Assembly (NCBI GenBank): GCA_963718305.1
Contig: CAVQZG010000001.1
Coordinates: 186,001 to 250,000 of the forward strand
Origin: RYN-230 sp963718305
GTDB lineage: Bacteria; Actinomycetota; Actinomycetes; Streptosporangiales; Streptosporangiaceae
DNA length: 64,000 nt
Direction: 5' to 3'
Shown: positions 57,663 to 64,000 of the stretch, in pieces
Position numbering within the stretch: the first letter of the stretch is position 1
How the letters are laid out: the number at the start of each line of letters is the position of its first letter
Notes under the pieces: model-generated
Told to the model about the DNA's origin: nothing
Databases searched by the model: none
The model's input: only the letters and a program-made list of their open reading frames with translations
Made by a program: the position numbers and the translations under genes

Positions 57663-58597
57663 GCCGCCTGCTCCGTCCCGGAGAACGAGGTGAAGATCAG
57701 CCGTAGCGCGAAGGTGGCGATGATGATCGTCGCAATCACCACGATCACGCCCATCGCGGCCGCCTGGCCGACCTGGAAGCCCAGGAAGGCCCGCTGGTAG
57801 ATGTAGAAGGGCAGGTTGGCGCTGGAGATACCCGGGCCGCCCTGGGTCATCATGTAGACCGCGTCGAACTCGTTGACCACGTAGATGGCGCCGAGCACGA
57901 TGCCCAGCTCGATGTACCGGCGCAGGTGCGGGAGGGTCAGCTCGCGGAAGATCTGCAGCGGCCGCGCCCCGTCCGTGCTGGCCGCCTCCAGGATGTCCTT
58001 GGGCTGGCTCTGCAGCCCGGCCAGCACGAGCAGCATCATGAACGGCGTCCACTGCCAGATCATCTCGATCATCACCGAGCCGAGCGGGAAGCTGCCGATC
58101 CAGTTGAAATGGCCGATGCCGAACGGCCGGAGCAGGAAGTTGACGATGCCGAACGTGGGATCGAGCATGATCGTCTTCCACACCAGCGCGCCGGCCACGG
58201 GCATGACCAGGAACGGGGTGATCAGCAGGGTGCGCACGATGCCCCGGCCGAGGAACTTCCGGTCCAGCAGCAGGGCCAGCGCGACGCCGATCACCATCGC
58301 GATCAGGACCACGCCCACGGTCATGATCACCGTGTTCAGCGCGGTCGTGCGGAACTGGCTGTCCTGGAACACATCCACGTAGTTGGCGAACCCGACGAAG
58401 TGCTGGGAGCCGGGCCGGACCAGGCTCCACGACTGCAGCGAGTACCAGAGCGTCAGGACGAACGGCAGCTGGGTGACGATGATGGTGAAAACCAGCGCGG
58501 GCAGCAGCGGCGCCCGGCGTACCCACCCCTGGCGGCGGCGGTCGGGGCGGGCGCGCGCGGGGCGCGCGGCGGCAACCGGCGGGGCGATCGTGGTCAT
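57659..58597 (-). CDS. ABC sugar/polyol transporter permease 1 (MalF-type)
   Basis: A 312-residue permease from ATG 58597 (GGAGG 6 bases upstream) with six membrane helices. The first is LLPALVFTIIVTQLPFVLTL and the EAA loop is LEAASTDGARPLQIFRELTL. It is in frame with the binding protein upstream but is most sensibly a separate product. Its stop overlaps the start of permease 2. It belongs to the CUT1/mannitol-sorbitol transport group by similarity of its partners. Confidence 0.78.
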   Translation of the reverse strand: MTTIAPPVAAARPARARPDRRRQGWVRRAPLLPALVFTIIVTQLPFVLTLWYSLQSWSLVRPGSQHFVGFANYVDVFQDSQFRTTALNTVIMTVGVVLIAMVIGVALALLLDRKFLGRGIVRTLLITPFLVMPVAGALVWKTIMLDPTFGIVNFLLRPFGIGHFNWIGSFPLGSVMIEMIWQWTPFMMLLVLAGLQSQPKDILEAASTDGARPLQIFRELTLPHLRRYIELGIVLGAIYVVNEFDAVYMMTQGGPGISSANLPFYIYQRAFLGFQVGQAAAMGVIVVIATIIIATFALRLIFTSFSGTEQAA

Positions 58598-60118
58598 CGG
58601 GGCCTCCGGAAGGGTGCGGTGCTTTCTGGGCAGCAGGGGCCGGCCATCAGGTGTCCGCCGGTAGCTGTCGCCGACAGCCTGCGCGTACAACTGCGCCTGG
58701 GACAGCGTGGTCGCCACCGATTGCTGGCCGGCGATGGCCGCGCTGAGCTGCTCACTGACGTTCGTGCCCAGATCCTGGAACTCCGGGATGTCGAGGAACT
58801 GGACCCCGGTGTAGGGCACCGGCTTGACCGTCGGGTGGGCCGAGTTGGTGGCGTTGATGGACTGCAGGGTCAGCGGGCCGTAGACCGCGGAGAGCTTCTT
58901 GTACTGCGGTATCTGGTAGCTGGAGAAGCGGCTACCCGGCGGCACGTGCGACCAGCCCAGCTTGCTGCCCACCGTCCTGATGTAGGACTTCGAGGTCATC
59001 CAGGCGACGAAATCCCAGGCCGCCTGCTTGTGCGGGGAGGTGGAGGGGATCGCCAGCGACCAGGTGTACAGCCAACCGGACGGGCGGCCATCCTGGCTCG
59101 GGGCCCAGGCGTATCCATTACGCCCCGCCACCTTGCTGCTCTGCGGATCCTCGATGACGCCGACCGCGGAGGTCGCGTCGTACCACATGGCCGCGTCCCC
59201 CTGGCCATACAGGGTGGCGCACTCGGAGAAGCCAGCCTCAGGGGCGCCCGGCTCGCCATATTTCTGCAGCATCGACACGTAGGTGCTGATCGCGTGGGTC
59301 ACCTCGGGGCTGGTCAGCTGGGCCTGCCAGGCCAGGTTGAACCAGCGGCCGCCGAACGAGTTGATCACCGTGTCCGCCGGGGCCAGGTTCTCCCCCCATC
59401 CGGGGTCACCGCGCAGGCAGATGCCCGCCCGTCCCTTCTTGGGGTCGTGCATCTCGGCGGCGATCTTCTGCACCTGGGTCCAGGTGGGCCGGGCCGGCAT
59501 CTTGATGCCCGCCTGGGCCATCAGGTCCTTGCGGTACATGAGGAACGAGGATTCGCCGTAGAACGGCACCGAGTACAGGTCCCCCTTGTGCGACAGGGTG
59601 GCCCGCAGCTGGGGCAGGAAGTCGTTCGCGTCGTAGCCGGGAGTGGCGTTGATGTACGGCTGCAGGTTGGTCAGCCAGCCGTTGGCCGACCACATCGGCG
59701 TCTCGTAATTGCTGATCATCACGACGTCGAACTCGCCGCCCTGGGTGGACACGTCTGCGGTGATCTTGGCGCGGGCCTCGTTCTCCGGCAGCGAAATGAA
59801 GGACAGGTGGATGCCCGGGTGCTCGCTCTCGAACAGGTGCGACAGGCTGATCGCGTCCTGCATCTGCGAGTTGGACACGATCGCCACCGTGATCGTGGTC
59901 CCGGAGCTCCCGCCGGTGAAGAGCTGCTTCGCGCCGGTGGCGCAGCCCGCCAGGGCGAGCGTGGCCCCGGCGGCCGATCCGGCCAGGAAGGACCGGCGGC
60001 TGAGCGTGGAGGCGGGGAAGGGGGCGGCCGTTAATCCGGCGTCTGGTCGTCGAGTCATCGTCACGTCCGTCATCGGGTTGACTGCGCTGTCCGTGCGAGC
60101 TCTCGTCTCGGTGCTCAT
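57659..60118 (-). CDS. Polyol-type ABC binding protein read through into permease 1 (819-residue open frame)
   Basis: One frame holds two proteins. Residues 1 to about 485 are a Tat-exported binding lipoprotein (STLSRRSFLAGSAAGATLAL, lipobox LALAGC; IVSNSQMQDAISLSHLFE). Residues 508-819 are a MalF-type permease with its own ATG at 58597 and GGAGG 6 bases upstream. The join is hydrophilic with no membrane helix, so a physical fusion would put the permease N-terminus on the wrong side. A TGA just after the binding protein's natural end would be in frame with one extra base near 58670. So this is probably two genes with a lost stop. It is the start of the operon; SorC-type operators lie directly upstream. 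Confidence 0.75.
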   Translation of the reverse strand: MSTETRARTDSAVNPMTDVTMTRRPDAGLTAAPFPASTLSRRSFLAGSAAGATLALAGCATGAKQLFTGGSSGTTITVAIVSNSQMQDAISLSHLFESEHPGIHLSFISLPENEARAKITADVSTQGGEFDVVMISNYETPMWSANGWLTNLQPYINATPGYDANDFLPQLRATLSHKGDLYSVPFYGESSFLMYRKDLMAQAGIKMPARPTWTQVQKIAAEMHDPKKGRAGICLRGDPGWGENLAPADTVINSFGGRWFNLAWQAQLTSPEVTHAISTYVSMLQKYGEPGAPEAGFSECATLYGQGDAAMWYDATSAVGVIEDPQSSKVAGRNGYAWAPSQDGRPSGWLYTWSLAIPSTSPHKQAAWDFVAWMTSKSYIRTVGSKLGWSHVPPGSRFSSYQIPQYKKLSAVYGPLTLQSINATNSAHPTVKPVPYTGVQFLDIPEFQDLGTNVSEQLSAAIAGQQSVATTLSQAQLYAQAVGDSYRRTPDGRPLLPRKHRTLPEAPMTTIAPPVAAARPARARPDRRRQGWVRRAPLLPALVFTIIVTQLPFVLTLWYSLQSWSLVRPGSQHFVGFANYVDVFQDSQFRTTALNTVIMTVGVVLIAMVIGVALALLLDRKFLGRGIVRTLLITPFLVMPVAGALVWKTIMLDPTFGIVNFLLRPFGIGHFNWIGSFPLGSVMIEMIWQWTPFMMLLVLAGLQSQPKDILEAASTDGARPLQIFRELTLPHLRRYIELGIVLGAIYVVNEFDAVYMMTQGGPGISSANLPFYIYQRAFLGFQVGQAAAMGVIVVIATIIIATFALRLIFTSFSGTEQAA

Positions 60119-60119
60119 A

Positions 60120-60227
60120 TGAGCGGCAGGCGCTCATGCGATCACGCGATTACCGAACACACTGAGTCGCTATGTGGCCGAAGTCAAGAAAAACTGCCAA
60201 TATGAGTTCAGATCGCTCAAATGAGCG
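60120..60227. promoter_or_regulatory. SorC-type operators in the divergent promoter region
   Basis: TGAGCG-GCAGG-CGCTCA (60120-60136) and CGCTCA-AA-TGAGCG (60214-60227) use the same TGAGCG half-site. A third TATGAGT at 60201-60207 precedes the second. They lie between the divergent transport operon (start 60118) and the SorC-family gene (start 60279) and are the likely binding sites of that regulator. The intervening DNA is AT-rich. Confidence 0.65.
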
Positions 60228-60278
60228 GGCGCCGGATTGGGCGTGCCTGGGCTGAGTTAGCTGTGCTTGGGGGGAACC

Positions 60279-61232
60279 ATGACAGGGCTGTCTGCGGAGC
60301 GGCCTTCGGAGATCGTTCTCGCTGCCCGGGTGGCCCGGGAGTTCTACATCGACGGCGTCTCGAAGGTCGAGATCGCCAGTCGGCTGGGCATCAGCCGGTT
60401 CCGGGTGGCGCGGCTGCTCGACTCGGCCCGCGAGGCGGGCATGGTACGCATCGAGATCGGGCTGCCCGGCGGGGCGCTGGACGCCGGGCTGTCCGCCGAG
60501 CTCTGCTCCGCGTTCGGGCTGAAGTACGCCTTTGCCTTTGATTTTCCTGACCAGGACCAGCTCGCACTGCGCCGCCGCCTGAGCGAGGCGGCCGGCCAGG
60601 CCTTGACCGACATCATCACCCCCGGCGATGTCATCGGCCTGTCCTGGGCGCGGTCGCTGAGCGGGCTGGCCGCCGCGCTGACCCGGATGCCGCCCTGCCC
60701 GATCGTCCAGCTGACCGGGGCGGTCCCGCCGCCGGACGGCCGGGACCTGCTCGACCTGGTGCGCTCCGTGGCCCGGATCGGCGGCGGTACCGCGCACGTC
60801 TTCTACGCACCGATGATCCTCGACGACGCCGAGACGGCCGCCGCCATCCGCAGGCAGGCTGACGTCGCCGACGCGCTGGCGCTGGTCTCGTCGGTGACGA
60901 TCGCGATGGTCGCGATCGGCGCCTGGGCGCCCGCGCTGTCCACCATCTACGACGCGTGCAGCCCCGCGGAGCGGGCGGACATCGCCCGGCTAGGGGTGAT
61001 TGCCGAAACGGCCGGGGTCTTCCTGGGGAAGGACGGGCGTCCGGTGCCGACCGGGCTGGACAGCCGCATGATCGTGACCCCGGGACCCGTGCTGGCCAGG
61101 ATCCCGTCGGTCATCGCGGTCGCTTACGGGGTCCCCAAGAGCGCCGCGGTCCGCGCGGCGATCCGCGGCGGGATGGTCCACGGCCTGATCACGCACGCCA
61201 GCATGGCCCGGGCCCTGCTCAGCGGGGCTTAG
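60279..61232 (+). CDS. SorC/DeoR-family sugar-responsive regulator
   Basis: A 317-residue SorC-family protein: an N-terminal helix-turn-helix (VSKVEIASRLGISRFRVARLL, split after SRFR) at about residues 29-48, and a C-terminal sugar-phosphate-binding domain (GLSWARSLSGLAAAL; VIAVAYGVPKSAAVRAAI). ATG 60279 has GGGGGGAA upstream. Divergent from the polyol transport operon and the natural candidate for its activator or repressor, with the TGAGCG boxes as targets. Inducer likely a polyol or its phosphate. Confidence 0.87.
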   Translation: MTGLSAERPSEIVLAARVAREFYIDGVSKVEIASRLGISRFRVARLLDSAREAGMVRIEIGLPGGALDAGLSAELCSAFGLKYAFAFDFPDQDQLALRRRLSEAAGQALTDIITPGDVIGLSWARSLSGLAAALTRMPPCPIVQLTGAVPPPDGRDLLDLVRSVARIGGGTAHVFYAPMILDDAETAAAIRRQADVADALALVSSVTIAMVAIGAWAPALSTIYDACSPAERADIARLGVIAETAGVFLGKDGRPVPTGLDSRMIVTPGPVLARIPSVIAVAYGVPKSAAVRAAIRGGMVHGLITHASMARALLSGA

Positions 61233-61276
61233 GGGCGGCCAGCCCGGGCGATGCGCGACCTGCGCCGTCGCGGTCC

Positions 61277-62155
61277 TCAGGCTCTGGCTTGGTCGACGAA
61301 CGCCGCTAGCTCGTGGTTGAAGCGCTCCGTGTCCTCGAGAAATGGCATGTGGCCGACGCCCTCGTACCAGGAGGGAACGGCGGTCTTGCAGTGTTCCAGC
61401 GTGTGGTCGGCCATGGAAGGCAGGATGATCGCGTCTTCACGGCCGTGTGTGACCAGCACTGGCACCGAGAGGCGGGCGAGAACGTCGTCGTTATCGATCT
61501 GCCGCGCGATCAGCGCGCCCCGGACCTGGGGCGGGACGGCCATGTTCCAGCACAGCGCGGTGCTCCAGAGTTCGTCGTCGAGAGGCCGGGCGGTGCACCG
61601 GCGCAGGAACCGCCGGATGGCGTAGATGTTGGTCAGGAGATCGGGGGCGCACGCCCCCTGGGCGTTTTCGAGCATGCCGGGCCCGATGTGGTCGAATGCA
61701 GGCGGCCTCAGCAGGACGGTGCCGCCGACGAGATCGAGGCCGGCGATCCCGGCTTCGCCGTGGGCGCGGATGTAGTCGGCAGTGATCAGCCCGCCATAGG
61801 ACCAGGCGACGAGCACGGGGCGGTCGAGGCCGGTCTGGTCGATGACCGCCGCGAGGTCGTCGGCCCAGAGCCGCTCGTCGGCATAACAGCCGGGGTCGAG
61901 CGGTTTGCCGGACGTGCCATGGCCGCGGTTGTCGAAGGTGACCATCCGGAAGCTGGCGGCGAGCTGGCTGCTGACCTGGCCGGACCAGCACAGGTCGCAC
62001 TGTGACCATCCGTGGATGAACAGGATCGGGGGGCCGTCCGGGTTCCCCCATTCGCGGGCGTGGAGCGTGATGCCTCCGCCGCCGCGGATGTCGTAGTCGC
62101 GAACCGGTCTGGCCGGTTCCACCTGCGTCGGCGGCAGCGTGAGCTCGGATGCCAT
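61277..62155 (-). CDS. Alpha/beta-fold hydrolase
   Basis: A 292-residue hydrolase. The oxyanion-loop segment LFIHGWSQCDLCW, the nucleophile elbow VAWSYGG, an acidic residue in VTHGREDAI and the His in GVGHMPFLED give the full triad. The type fits esterases, haloperoxidase-like or epoxide-hydrolase-like enzymes; motifs do not fix the reaction. ATG 62155 has GGAGG 6 bases upstream. It lies downstream of the hydrolase-LuxR fusion gene on the same strand (133-bp gap) and may be its target. Confidence 0.85.
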   Translation of the reverse strand: MASELTLPPTQVEPARPVRDYDIRGGGGITLHAREWGNPDGPPILFIHGWSQCDLCWSGQVSSQLAASFRMVTFDNRGHGTSGKPLDPGCYADERLWADDLAAVIDQTGLDRPVLVAWSYGGLITADYIRAHGEAGIAGLDLVGGTVLLRPPAFDHIGPGMLENAQGACAPDLLTNIYAIRRFLRRCTARPLDDELWSTALCWNMAVPPQVRGALIARQIDNDDVLARLSVPVLVTHGREDAIILPSMADHTLEHCKTAVPSWYEGVGHMPFLEDTERFNHELAAFVDQARA

Positions 62156-62288
62156 GTCGTACCTCCGTGGGCTGCGGAAAGGCTGCTCATTCGAGAGCTG
62201 CCTCGAGGCTAGGCACGGCTCACGGCGTCGTCATCGGCGTCACCACCCAACCTCACAGCCGTCGGTGGCGGCCTACACGCAGCGCGCT

Positions 62289-63380
62289 TCAGCGCAGCTG
62301 CCCGCCGGGTGAGGTTCGCAGCTTGATGAACGACACTGCAGCGGCAGCGCGGGCGGCCTTGCCGGACAGGCGCAGCTTCGCGTAGACATTCGACAGATGC
62401 CGCTCGACCGTGCGGACGCTGAGGGACAGACGCTCCGCGATCGCCTCGTTAGTCAACCCCGCGGCCACCAGTTCGAGCACTTCCAGCTCGCGCGGACTGA
62501 GCCCGGCGGTGGACGTGGACGGGGCAGGAACTCCGGGCGGGCCGAGGAACCCGCGGAGCGCGGACACGAACTGTTCCCAGGCCGGCTCGTCATCGAGCAG
62601 GATGTGGTTTGCGGAGTCGAGCACGACCAGGCGCGCGTCCGGGATGAGCGTGGCCAGCAGCCGGCCTTCCTCGACGGGCACCACGCGATCGCCCCGCGCG
62701 TGGATCACCAGCGTCCGGGCGCCGACCCTCGGCGCGGTTACGGTGACGTCGACCGCACCGCGCGCTTTAAAGAGCCGGACCGCTGCTTCGGCCGAGGTAG
62801 TCGTCCGCAGGAGCTCGTCGTACCAGGCCAGCTGCGCGGGCGTGCCGTGCGGGAGGAAGAGCATGCTGAACACGCGCCGGAACGCTGGGTCTTCGGTGGT
62901 CCACCCGGCGCGGATGGCCGCGACCAGCGCATCTTCCTGCTCGCGCTGCCCCCGCAGCCGCCGGCCACGGGCATAGCCGCCGTAGAGGACGAGATCGGAG
63001 ATCCGCTCCGGGTGCCGCGCGGCGTAGGCCACCGCGATCGCCGCGCCCTGCGAGACGCCCAGCAGTGCAAACCGCTCCAGGCCGGTGGCGTCGACGACCG
63101 CCTCCAGATCACCGACCCAGGTCTCGACCGACGGCTCGCCAACTTCCGCGTCCGAAAGGCCGCAGCCGCGCTCGTCGTAACGCACGACAGTGTGACCCTC
63201 GCCGAGCCGATCGAGCCAATGGCGCCAGACCGGGCTTTCCCAGTCCAGCTCAAGATGGGTCAGCCAGGTCGCGACCCGCACCAGGGGCGGACCGCGGCCG
63301 TGCATCGAGTAGGCCAGGCGCACCCCGTCCGGCGCGGTGCAAAACCGGATCTCAGCCACGATCGACCACCATGCACACAT
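62289..63380 (-). CDS. Alpha/beta-hydrolase fused to a LuxR-type DNA-binding domain
   Basis: A 363-residue protein: an alpha/beta-hydrolase domain at residues 10-280 (IRFCTAPDGVRLAYSMHG; nucleophile elbow LLGVSQGAA; VIHARGDRVVP; His in SANHILL) followed by a LuxR helix-turn-helix at about 290-345 (GLSPRELEVLELVAAGLTNE, LSVRTVERHLSNVYAKLRLS). The hydrolase part keeps Ser, Asp and His, so it may cleave its signal as well as sense it. Start is ATG 63380 or GTG 63359. The TetR stop lies 6 bp upstream, so the two genes may be one transcript. Confidence 0.83.
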   Translation of the reverse strand: MCAWWSIVAEIRFCTAPDGVRLAYSMHGRGPPLVRVATWLTHLELDWESPVWRHWLDRLGEGHTVVRYDERGCGLSDAEVGEPSVETWVGDLEAVVDATGLERFALLGVSQGAAIAVAYAARHPERISDLVLYGGYARGRRLRGQREQEDALVAAIRAGWTTEDPAFRRVFSMLFLPHGTPAQLAWYDELLRTTTSAEAAVRLFKARGAVDVTVTAPRVGARTLVIHARGDRVVPVEEGRLLATLIPDARLVVLDSANHILLDDEPAWEQFVSALRGFLGPPGVPAPSTSTAGLSPRELEVLELVAAGLTNEAIAERLSLSVRTVERHLSNVYAKLRLSGKAARAAAAVSFIKLRTSPGGQLR

Positions 63381-63386
63381 GATCCC

Positions 63387-64000
63387 CTATCGGGGCATTA
63401 GCAGCCCGTCGCGCAGGACCGCCACGACGCGCTGCGGGTCCGGCTGATCGCCGGGGCGGCCCCGCAGGGCGAACAGGATGCCGGACAGGATGGCCATCAG
63501 CTCGGCCAGGCTGATGTCCCCGCGGATCGAGCCGCTGCGCTGGGCCGCGGCCAGCAGCGCGCCGATCGCCTCGCGGAGCCGTCCGGCCGTGCCGGCCAGC
63601 GTCGCGCTCACGTCGGCACCCGCGCTGGCCAGCGCGTCGGCCAGGTCCCGTTTGGGAGCGGCCTCGGCGACGAGCCGGTCGAGGAAGCCCAGCAGGGCTT
63701 CGCCGGGGCCGGGGGCCCAGGAGGCAGACGCACTGGGGTGGCCAGCGTCGTGCAGCGCCTCCGCCTCGTCGGCCAGCCGCTGCAGCCGGTCGTGCAGCAC
63801 GGCCTCCCACAGCGTTTCCTTGGCCGGGAAATGCCGGTACAGCGTGCCGGGCCCGACTCCCGCCCGGCGGGCGATCTCGTCGAGCGGCACCGACAGCCCT
63901 TCCGCGGCGAACGCGGCGGTGGCCGCGGCCAGGATCCGCTCGCGGTTCCGCCGGGCGTCAGCGCGCAGCGGCCGGGGTTTAACCGGGGCGCTGTCTCCGG
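63387..64000 (-). CDS. TetR family regulator, N-terminus cut by the window edge
   Basis: Reading in from the right edge, the frame is open through 64000 and its start is outside the window. The helix-turn-helix is complete: RRNRERILAAATAAFAAEG, then LDEIARRAGVGPGTLYRHFP. The C-terminal domain (LLAAAQRSGSIRGDISLAEL, ILSGILFALRG) is usual for TetR_C proteins. It sits 6 bp upstream of the hydrolase-LuxR gene. Target unknown. Confidence 0.82.
   Translation of the reverse strand, partial: GDSAPVKPRPLRADARRNRERILAAATAAFAAEGLSVPLDEIARRAGVGPGTLYRHFPAKETLWEAVLHDRLQRLADEAEALHDAGHPSASASWAPGPGEALLGFLDRLVAEAAPKRDLADALASAGADVSATLAGTAGRLREAIGALLAAAQRSGSIRGDISLAELMAILSGILFALRGRPGDQPDPQRVVAVLRDGLLMPR

Noticed and set aside
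1..64000. CRISPR array, tRNA/rRNA genes, insertion sequences or prophage
   Set aside because: No regularly spaced repeats, no tRNA-like cloverleaf and no transposase, integrase or phage structural gene were seen by eye; the toxin's gp49-like family is common on chromosomes.

Overview
The window is very GC-rich, with strong G/C bias at third codon positions, GTG starts, many TetR/MarR/LuxR regulators and actinobacterial families such as DUF574-type SAM methyltransferases, DUF3054 and DUF4331. It is best read as a chromosomal accessory region of a filamentous or soil actinomycete; the genus cannot be told from the sequence. No rRNA, tRNA, phage backbone, transposase or CRISPR array was seen.

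Left part (1-25.7 kb): a catabolic region. A TetR gene (cut by the left edge) is divergent from an operon at 813-6673 encoding two PYROXD2/CrtI-type flavoproteins, a DAO-type flavoprotein and a Rieske oxygenase of the betaine-demethylase type. After an NmrA-type reductase, a TetR/CocE-hydrolase pair and a broken secreted protein comes a second catabolic set: an ADP-forming acyl-CoA synthetase (frameshifted) behind a third PYROXD2-type flavoprotein, a divergent BetI-like TetR plus a PotA-type ATPase, and, after an inserted MarR-MFS-isochorismatase block, PotB/PotC/PotD-type transport genes and a class III aminotransferase. A 16-bp palindrome, GACTGAAyGTTCAGTC, lies at the flavoprotein and aminotransferase promoters and in degenerate form before the binding-protein gene. 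It ties the pieces into one probable regulon for import, oxidation, transamination and CoA activation of an unidentified amine.

Middle (25.7-48.5 kb): a HigBA-like toxin-antitoxin pair, PadR, DUF3054, flavodoxin and PfkB-like genes, a CaCA exchanger, a broken lipoprotein, an acyl-CoA synthetase, LysR, an MMPL exporter with a zinc-ribbon protein and a two-component system, agmatinase with a hairpin-repeat leader, a DUF4331/Tat-protein group, a DrrAB-type ABC exporter with its TetR, a second zinc-ribbon protein (frameshifted), an Lrp/AsnC regulator and a 61-residue membrane protein.

Right part (48.6-64 kb): a KimA-like potassium permease, a class A beta-lactamase-like protein lacking its SDN region, a cyclodeaminase-type protein, a peptide-type binding protein, a HicA-like small protein, a polyol ABC transport operon with a frameshifted zinc alcohol dehydrogenase and divergent SorC-family regulator, an alpha/beta hydrolase, a hydrolase-LuxR fusion and a TetR gene cut by the right edge.

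A striking property of the window is the number of single-base frame disruptions and missing stops (about eight genes). These look more like residual sequence errors than true gene decay, so pseudogene calls here should be read with that caution.
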